From Bacillota bacterium (GTDB lineage Bacteria; Bacillota; Clostridia; Oscillospirales; Ruminococcaceae), in assembly GCA_023443315.1 (NCBI GenBank), contig JAEZVA010000019.1, forward strand, positions 1 to 45,012: 45,012 bases of DNA. The letters are read 5' to 3'. This document shows, piece by piece, positions 41,205 to 45,012 of the stretch (position 1 is its first letter; every line of letters starts with the position of its first letter). The notes under the pieces were generated by a model. It worked only from the letters and a program-made list of their open reading frames with translations. It did not search any database and was not told where the DNA came from. Both the position numbers and the translations under genes were made by a program.

Positions 41205-41714
41205 TTACGTCCGTTTTGCTTTGTCTCGGTAATAACGGTCGATATACCGTTTTTCAAACCCGCGCTTAAAGCGAACCCACAGGTTGGTGTCCTGTTTTAT
41301 GGGTAGTACCAGCACGGTCTTCATGCCCATCTTGTTTCCGCCCACAATGTCGGTAAATATCTGGTCGCCCACCACGGCAATCTCGCCCGCAGGGTGAGAC
41401 AGCTGTGACTGAGCGCGCAAAAAGCCGCCGCGCATCGGCTTTGCCGCAAAATGCACAAACGGTAGCCCAAGCTTGTTCGCAAACGGCTCTACACGAGCCT
41501 TAGTGTTGTTGGATAGGATAACCACCGGCACCTTAAGCTCGCTCATGTGCGCAAGCCACGGCACAACCTCTTTCTCGGGCAGCGGCGAACCGTGAGAGGA
41601 CAGGGTATTGTCCACATCCACAATCAGCGCCTTTACACCCAAATCACGAAGCACCTGCGTGTCTATCTGCCATATTCTATCAATGATTAGGTCTGGGATT
41701 GTGTTTTTCTTCAT
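41205..41714 (-). CDS. yqeG: YqeG family HAD-type phosphatase
   Basis: At 168 aa, the start is at MKKNTIPDLIIDRIWQID after AAAGGCGCTGT; 32 extra upstream codons have no site. ALIVDVDNTLS is HAD motif I with both Asp; VVILSNNT is motif II; the Lys of AAKPMRGG is motif III; VVGDQIFTDIVGGNKMGM is motif IV. YqeG relatives include phosphatidylglycerophosphate phosphatases; the substrate is not proven. First gene of the row that runs to efp. Confidence 0.9.
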   Translation of the reverse strand: MKKNTIPDLIIDRIWQIDTQVLRDLGVKALIVDVDNTLSSHGSPLPEKEVVPWLAHMSELKVPVVILSNNTKARVEPFANKLGLPFVHFAAKPMRGGFLRAQSQLSHPAGEIAVVGDQIFTDIVGGNKMGMKTVLVLPIKQDTNLWVRFKRGFEKRYIDRYYRDKAKRT

Positions 41715-41879
41715 ACAGCGCCTTTCCTTGTGGTTAGCAATACCCAAAATTCGCTCGGTTAACCGCAATAAGGTTATATCGATAAAACCTAAGTTGTAGT
41801 TTTTAAACACAATAGTATTTGCAAAAAAACGAAGACGTTAACCGTAATTGGTTTGAATCAAATAAAAAACAAAAGAAAA

Positions 41880-41900
41880 AAGCGGGCTATGCGCCCGCTT
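41880..41900 (-). terminator. Rho-independent terminator of rpsU
   Basis: AAGCGGGC (41880-41887) pairs with GCCCGCTT (41893-41900). On the minus strand the stem runs into TTTTTTCTTTTG. It lies 33 bp beyond the rpsU stop codon. Confidence 0.9.
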
Positions 41901-41932
41901 GTCTTTTCAGGTGGTAACAACCAGCCACAAGC

Positions 41933-42109
41933 TTATTTAAACTTGCGTTTACGCGCAGCCTCTGACTTCTTCTTGCGCTTTACGGATGGTTTCTCGTAAT
42001 GTTCTCTTTTGCGAACCTCCTGCAAAACGCCAGCTCTGGCGCACTGCCTTTTAAAGCGTCTAAGAGCGCTGTCGAGAGTTTCGTTATCTTTAATACGGAT
42101 TTCAGCCAT
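41933..42109 (-). CDS. rpsU: 30S ribosomal protein S21
   Basis: This 58-aa protein begins MAEIRIKDNETLDSALRRFK and ends with a very basic KKKSEAARKRK tail, the typical S21 pattern; it binds the 30S platform near the 3' end of 16S rRNA. AGGGAGGGAATTTGAA precedes the ATG. It has its own strong promoter and terminator. Confidence 0.97.
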   Translation of the reverse strand: MAEIRIKDNETLDSALRRFKRQCARAGVLQEVRKREHYEKPSVKRKKKSEAARKRKFK

Positions 42110-42199
42110 TTCAAATTCCCTCCCTCCGCCACGCGGCAGGGTAATCTAAACCGTAAGCCCGAACCTAAAATCGACCCTACATCTTTAGTAACAAGTGTA

Positions 42200-42229
42200 A
42201 TTATACAATGCGGTTTGCTGTTCTGTCAA
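42200..42229 (-). promoter_or_regulatory. Strong sigma-A promoter of rpsU
   Basis: On the minus strand, TTGACA (42229-42224), an 18-bp spacer and TATAAT (42205-42200). Both hexamers are perfect consensus. The leader is about 85 nt. Confidence 0.9.
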
Positions 42230-42440
42230 TAGCTACAGCCCGATTGATGCGCGGTTTTTGTGTGATTTTCCTCAATTTGGCTTTCGCGTTTTACCGCATG
42301 CCAAATTGATATCCACTGCAAAACAAGATATTGTACCCCAGTTGGTACATCGTTGTGCGCACACACAATAAGACCGCCAATGCAATCAGCCATTTGCCCA
42401 CCCTCTGGTGCATACACTCTATTGGTGGGTGGTCTATTTT

Positions 42441-42474
42441 GGGCAAACCGACAGGCTGACCCGCCGGTTTGCCC
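42441..42474 (-). terminator. Probable terminator hairpin of leuS
   Basis: GGGCAAACCG (42441-42450) pairs with CGGTTTGCCC (42465-42474), 10 bp right after the leuS stop. It lacks a clear U-tract on the minus strand, so efficiency is uncertain. Confidence 0.55.
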
Positions 42475-42483
42475 TATGAGTTA

Positions 42484-44892
42484 TTATTTTATCACCAGGT
42501 TTACGAGCTTGCCGGGAACATACAGCTCCTTAACAAGCTGCTTGCCCTCTAAGCTTTCGGCGATGCGTGGCAGCAGTTTAGCCTGTGCTAGCACATCTGC
42601 CTGGGTAGCCTCACTGTCAATTACCATGCGCTCGCGCACCTTGCCGTTAATCTGAACCGCGACCTCTACGGTGTCTTCCTTGCACTTTTCGGGCAGATAC
42701 TGCGGCCACTTTGCATGAGCCACCATACCGTCAAAGCCACAGATACTCCACAGCTCCTCGGTGATGTGCGGCGCAAAGGGGTTGAGCAGCACAAGGAAGG
42801 TTTTAAACTCCGCGCGGTTAACCGACCCTGTCTTTGCTATATCGTTGAGCAGCGACATCATCGCCGCAATTGCCGTATTAAACTTGAGCGCCTCAATATC
42901 CTCCCCGACCTTTTTGATGGTCTGGTGAAAGACCGTTTCAAGCTCTGCGCGGTATTCTTTTGCGGGGGTAACGCAATCCTTCAAATCCCAAACGCGATCC
43001 AGGAAGCGGCGGCACCCGCGAATGGATGCGGTGTTCCACGGTGCGCTTTTTTCAAAGTCACCAATGAACATCTCATACAGGCGCATGGTATCGGCACCAA
43101 ACTCCGCGATGATGTCGTCGGGGTTGACGACGTTGCCGCGGGACTTACTCATCTTCTCGCCGTTTTCGCCCAGAATCATACCATGGCTGGTACGCTTTGA
43201 ATACGGCTCGGCGGTGGATACCACGCCGATATCGTACAAGAACTTGTGCCAAAAGCGCGAGTACAACAGGTGCAGGGTGGTGTGCTCCATGCCGCCGTTA
43301 TACCAATCTACCGGCATCCAATACTCCAGCGCCTCCTTAGAGGCTACCCCCGCGCCGAAGTGCGGGTCGCAGTAGCGCAAGAAGTACCAGGACGAGCCAG
43401 CCCACTGGGGCATGGTGTCGGTTTCGCGCTTGGCTGCACCGCCGCAGTGCGGGCAGGTGGTGTTTACCCACTCGTCTATCTTGGCTAAGGGCGATTCGCC
43501 CGTTTCGGTCTGTTCGTAGGACTCTATCTGTGGCAGGCAAAGCGGCAGCTCGCTTTCGGGCAGCGGAACATAGCCGCAATTCGGGCACACGACGATCGGA
43601 ATCGGCTCGCCCCAATACCGCTGGCGGGAGAACACCCAGTCGCGCAGCTTAAAGTTTATCTTTGGTGTGCCCTTCTTGTTTTGGTCAAGCCATTCTATAA
43701 TCTTGTTCTTTGCGTCCTCTACACTCAACCCGTCGAGCATGCCGGAATTCACCATCACACCGCTGTCGCAGTCGGTAAACGCCTCGTTTTGCACATCGCC
43801 GCCCTTGACCACCTCGATGATGGGCAGGTTAAACTTTTTGGCAAACTCCCAGTCGCGGGTGTCGTGGGCAGGCACCGCCATAATGGCGCCAGTGCCGTAG
43901 CTTGTAAGCACGTAGTCGGCAATATAGATGGGGATTTTTGCGTCGTTAACGGGGTTAATCGCCGTAACGCCCGCAAGGCGAACGCCGGTTTTCTCCTTTA
44001 CCACCTCGGTGCGGTCAAAGTCGGATTTTTTCGCCGCCTCCTGCTGGTAGGCGGTAACCTCGTCCATATTGGTAATGAGCGGTGCCCATTTTTCTATGAG
44101 CTCATGCTCGGGCGACATGACCATATAGGTTGCGCCGAACAGTGTATCGGGTCGGGTGGTGAATACGCGCATGACGTCGCCGGTCGTGGTGGTGAAATCC
44201 ACCTCCGCACCGGTAGAGCGTCCAATCCAGTTGCGCTGCGAGACCTTTACGCGCTCAACGTAATCGACGGAATCCAAGTCGTCAAGCAGTCGCTGTGCAT
44301 ACTCGGTAATCTTGAGCATCCACTGGCTCTTTACGCGGCGAACCACCTCGCCGTGGCAGCGCTCGCAGGTGCCGTTTACCACCTCTTCGTTGGCGAGCAC
44401 GACCTTGCAGTCGGTACACCAGTTTACCGCCATCTCCTTTTTGTAGGCAAGACCGCGGTTAAAGAGCTGTAAGAAGATCCACTGTGTCCAGCGGAAGTAT
44501 TCGGGGTCGGTGGTGTTTACTTCACGCTTCCAGTCAAACGAAAGGCCGAGCGCCTTAAGCTGCGACTTGAAGCGGGCGATATTATCCCTTGTAACCACCT
44601 CGGGGTGGATGTGGTTTTTTATCGCATAGTTTTCGGTTGGTAGACCAAACGCGTCCCACCCCATGGGGTAGAGCACGTTAAAGCCCTGTAGGCGCTTTTT
44701 GCGCGAAACAATATCAAGGGCGGTGTAGGAGCGAGGATGCCCCACGTGCAGCCCCGCGCCCGACGGGTATGGAAACTCCACCAGCGCATAGTATTTGGGC
44801 AGGGTGTAATCGGCCTTAGCGGCGAACACATTCTTCTCATCCCAAATATGCTGCCACTTCGCCTCGACTTCTTTAAAGCTATCGTACTTCAT
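42484..44892 (-). CDS. leuS: Leucyl-tRNA synthetase
   Basis: This 802-aa class I synthetase charges tRNA-Leu. The HIGH-type motif is GLHVGHPRSYTALDI near residue 45; the KMSKS motif is GEKMSKSRGNVVNPDD near residue 570. The CP1 editing domain occupies about 220-410 with TTRPDTLFGATYMV and the GTGAIMAVPAHDTRDWEFA segment carrying the editing Asp. CTDCKVVLANEEV and a CxxC-x(n)-CxxC zinc-type segment (CERCHGE) are also present. AAGGA lies about 14 bases before the ATG, rather far. Any upstream regulatory leader is mostly outside the window. Confidence 0.97.
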   Translation of the reverse strand: MKYDSFKEVEAKWQHIWDEKNVFAAKADYTLPKYYALVEFPYPSGAGLHVGHPRSYTALDIVSRKKRLQGFNVLYPMGWDAFGLPTENYAIKNHIHPEVVTRDNIARFKSQLKALGLSFDWKREVNTTDPEYFRWTQWIFLQLFNRGLAYKKEMAVNWCTDCKVVLANEEVVNGTCERCHGEVVRRVKSQWMLKITEYAQRLLDDLDSVDYVERVKVSQRNWIGRSTGAEVDFTTTTGDVMRVFTTRPDTLFGATYMVMSPEHELIEKWAPLITNMDEVTAYQQEAAKKSDFDRTEVVKEKTGVRLAGVTAINPVNDAKIPIYIADYVLTSYGTGAIMAVPAHDTRDWEFAKKFNLPIIEVVKGGDVQNEAFTDCDSGVMVNSGMLDGLSVEDAKNKIIEWLDQNKKGTPKINFKLRDWVFSRQRYWGEPIPIVVCPNCGYVPLPESELPLCLPQIESYEQTETGESPLAKIDEWVNTTCPHCGGAAKRETDTMPQWAGSSWYFLRYCDPHFGAGVASKEALEYWMPVDWYNGGMEHTTLHLLYSRFWHKFLYDIGVVSTAEPYSKRTSHGMILGENGEKMSKSRGNVVNPDDIIAEFGADTMRLYEMFIGDFEKSAPWNTASIRGCRRFLDRVWDLKDCVTPAKEYRAELETVFHQTIKKVGEDIEALKFNTAIAAMMSLLNDIAKTGSVNRAEFKTFLVLLNPFAPHITEELWSICGFDGMVAHAKWPQYLPEKCKEDTVEVAVQINGKVRERMVIDSEATQADVLAQAKLLPRIAESLEGKQLVKELYVPGKLVNLVIK

Positions 44893-45012
44893 TGTTTGTT
44901 GGTCATTCCTTTCAAAAAGTCCGCGCCAAAAGCATATGCACGGGCACCCTTTTTACTGCAAAAGGAAACCCGCGCTCCTATGTCAATCCTGCGTAAGCAG
45001 GGTTTGCGTGTC
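44893..45012. other. leuS upstream region, cut by window edge
   Basis: On the minus strand a small hairpin CCTGC-TTAC-GCAGG and TTGACA are visible near the edge, followed by a weak TTGCAG...TATGCT pair. No convincing T-box core (AGGGTGGNACCGCG) is present in this short stretch. Confidence 0.3.

Larger units (their letters stand above)
42110..42483. other. Intergenic region between leuS and rpsU
   Basis: It contains the rpsU promoter, an IR CCCACC/GGTGGG (about 42396-42430) and the hairpin GGGCAAACCG/CGGTTTGCCC (42441-42474) next to the leuS stop. A 55-63-codon open frame on the minus strand (42226-42417) has a possible GAGGGTGG site but unusual composition and was not called. Confidence 0.55.

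Noticed and set aside
42226..42417. A 63-codon minus-strand ORF between leuS and rpsU, with a possible GAGGGTGG site before an internal ATG
   Set aside because: Unusual Trp/Cys/His-rich composition, no recognisable family and overlap with the rpsU promoter; kept only as a remote possibility.
43681..44472. A 263-codon open frame antisense to leuS
   Set aside because: Shadow of leuS; low-complexity His/Val/Gly-rich product without a domain.
44893..45012. T-box leader upstream of leuS
   Set aside because: AAAGGGTGCC vaguely resembles part of the T-box core, but the conserved AGGGTGGNACCGCG and a terminator with U-run are not seen in the available bases.

Overview
The window looks like chromosomal DNA of an anaerobic, xylan-using member of the Firmicutes (Clostridia, possibly an Oscillospirales-type lineage). 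The grounds are clear AGGAGG-type ribosome sites, an LplABC-type sugar importer without its own ATPase, an FNR-like regulator beside hemerythrin, Ric and ferredoxin genes, and a yqeG-aroQ-pepP-efp-zinc-ribbon gene order. Genus-level placement is not possible by eye. No rRNA, tRNA, CRISPR array or intact transposase was seen.

Layout. (1) 1-1172: start of a flavin disulfide oxidoreductase gene, cut by the window edge. (2) About 1.27-6.76 kb: a visibly AT-rich accessory island. It carries a secreted protein made of two tandem solute-binding domains, a patch of gene debris (including a relic of the 5' end of the flavoprotein gene) and a three-gene operon of two DUF488 proteins plus a probable dual-OB protein. 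(3) 6.9-20.2 kb: glucuronoxylan/aldouronate use. It has two Gfo/Idh/MocA dehydrogenases, a lipoprotein binding protein, two permeases, a GH67 alpha-glucuronidase, a serine hydrolase, an AraC regulator, and uxuB-uxuA for glucuronate catabolism. (4) 20.4-23.9 kb: an FNR-like [4Fe-4S] regulator followed by ric/scdA, DUF1858, DUF438-hemerythrin-PAS and ferredoxin genes, with an FNR box in front of ric. (5) 23.9-32.7 kb: a xylo-oligosaccharide operon (GH43, GH3, CE4 deacetylase, xylA, xylB) with a divergent AraC regulator. (6) 32.8-35 kb: a structured leader, a small ORF, and DUF2156 and GNAT genes. (7) 35-45 kb: housekeeping genes cysK, mnmA, a zinc-ribbon gene, efp, pepP-like, aroQ, an Nfo-like TIM barrel, yqeG, rpsU and leuS.

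How it works together. Aldouronates and xylo-oligosaccharides cut outside the cell would enter through the LplABC-type importer. AguA removes (methyl)glucuronate, GH43 and GH3 release pentoses, and CE4 or the serine hydrolase may remove acetyl groups. XylA and XylB feed xylulose-5-phosphate to the pentose phosphate pathway, and UxuB and UxuA convert fructuronate to KDG. None of the glycoside hydrolases has a signal peptide, so this is an intracellular finishing line. The least explained parts are the DUF488/dual-OB operon, the tandem solute-binding protein and the debris around them, and the structured leader before the DUF2156 gene.
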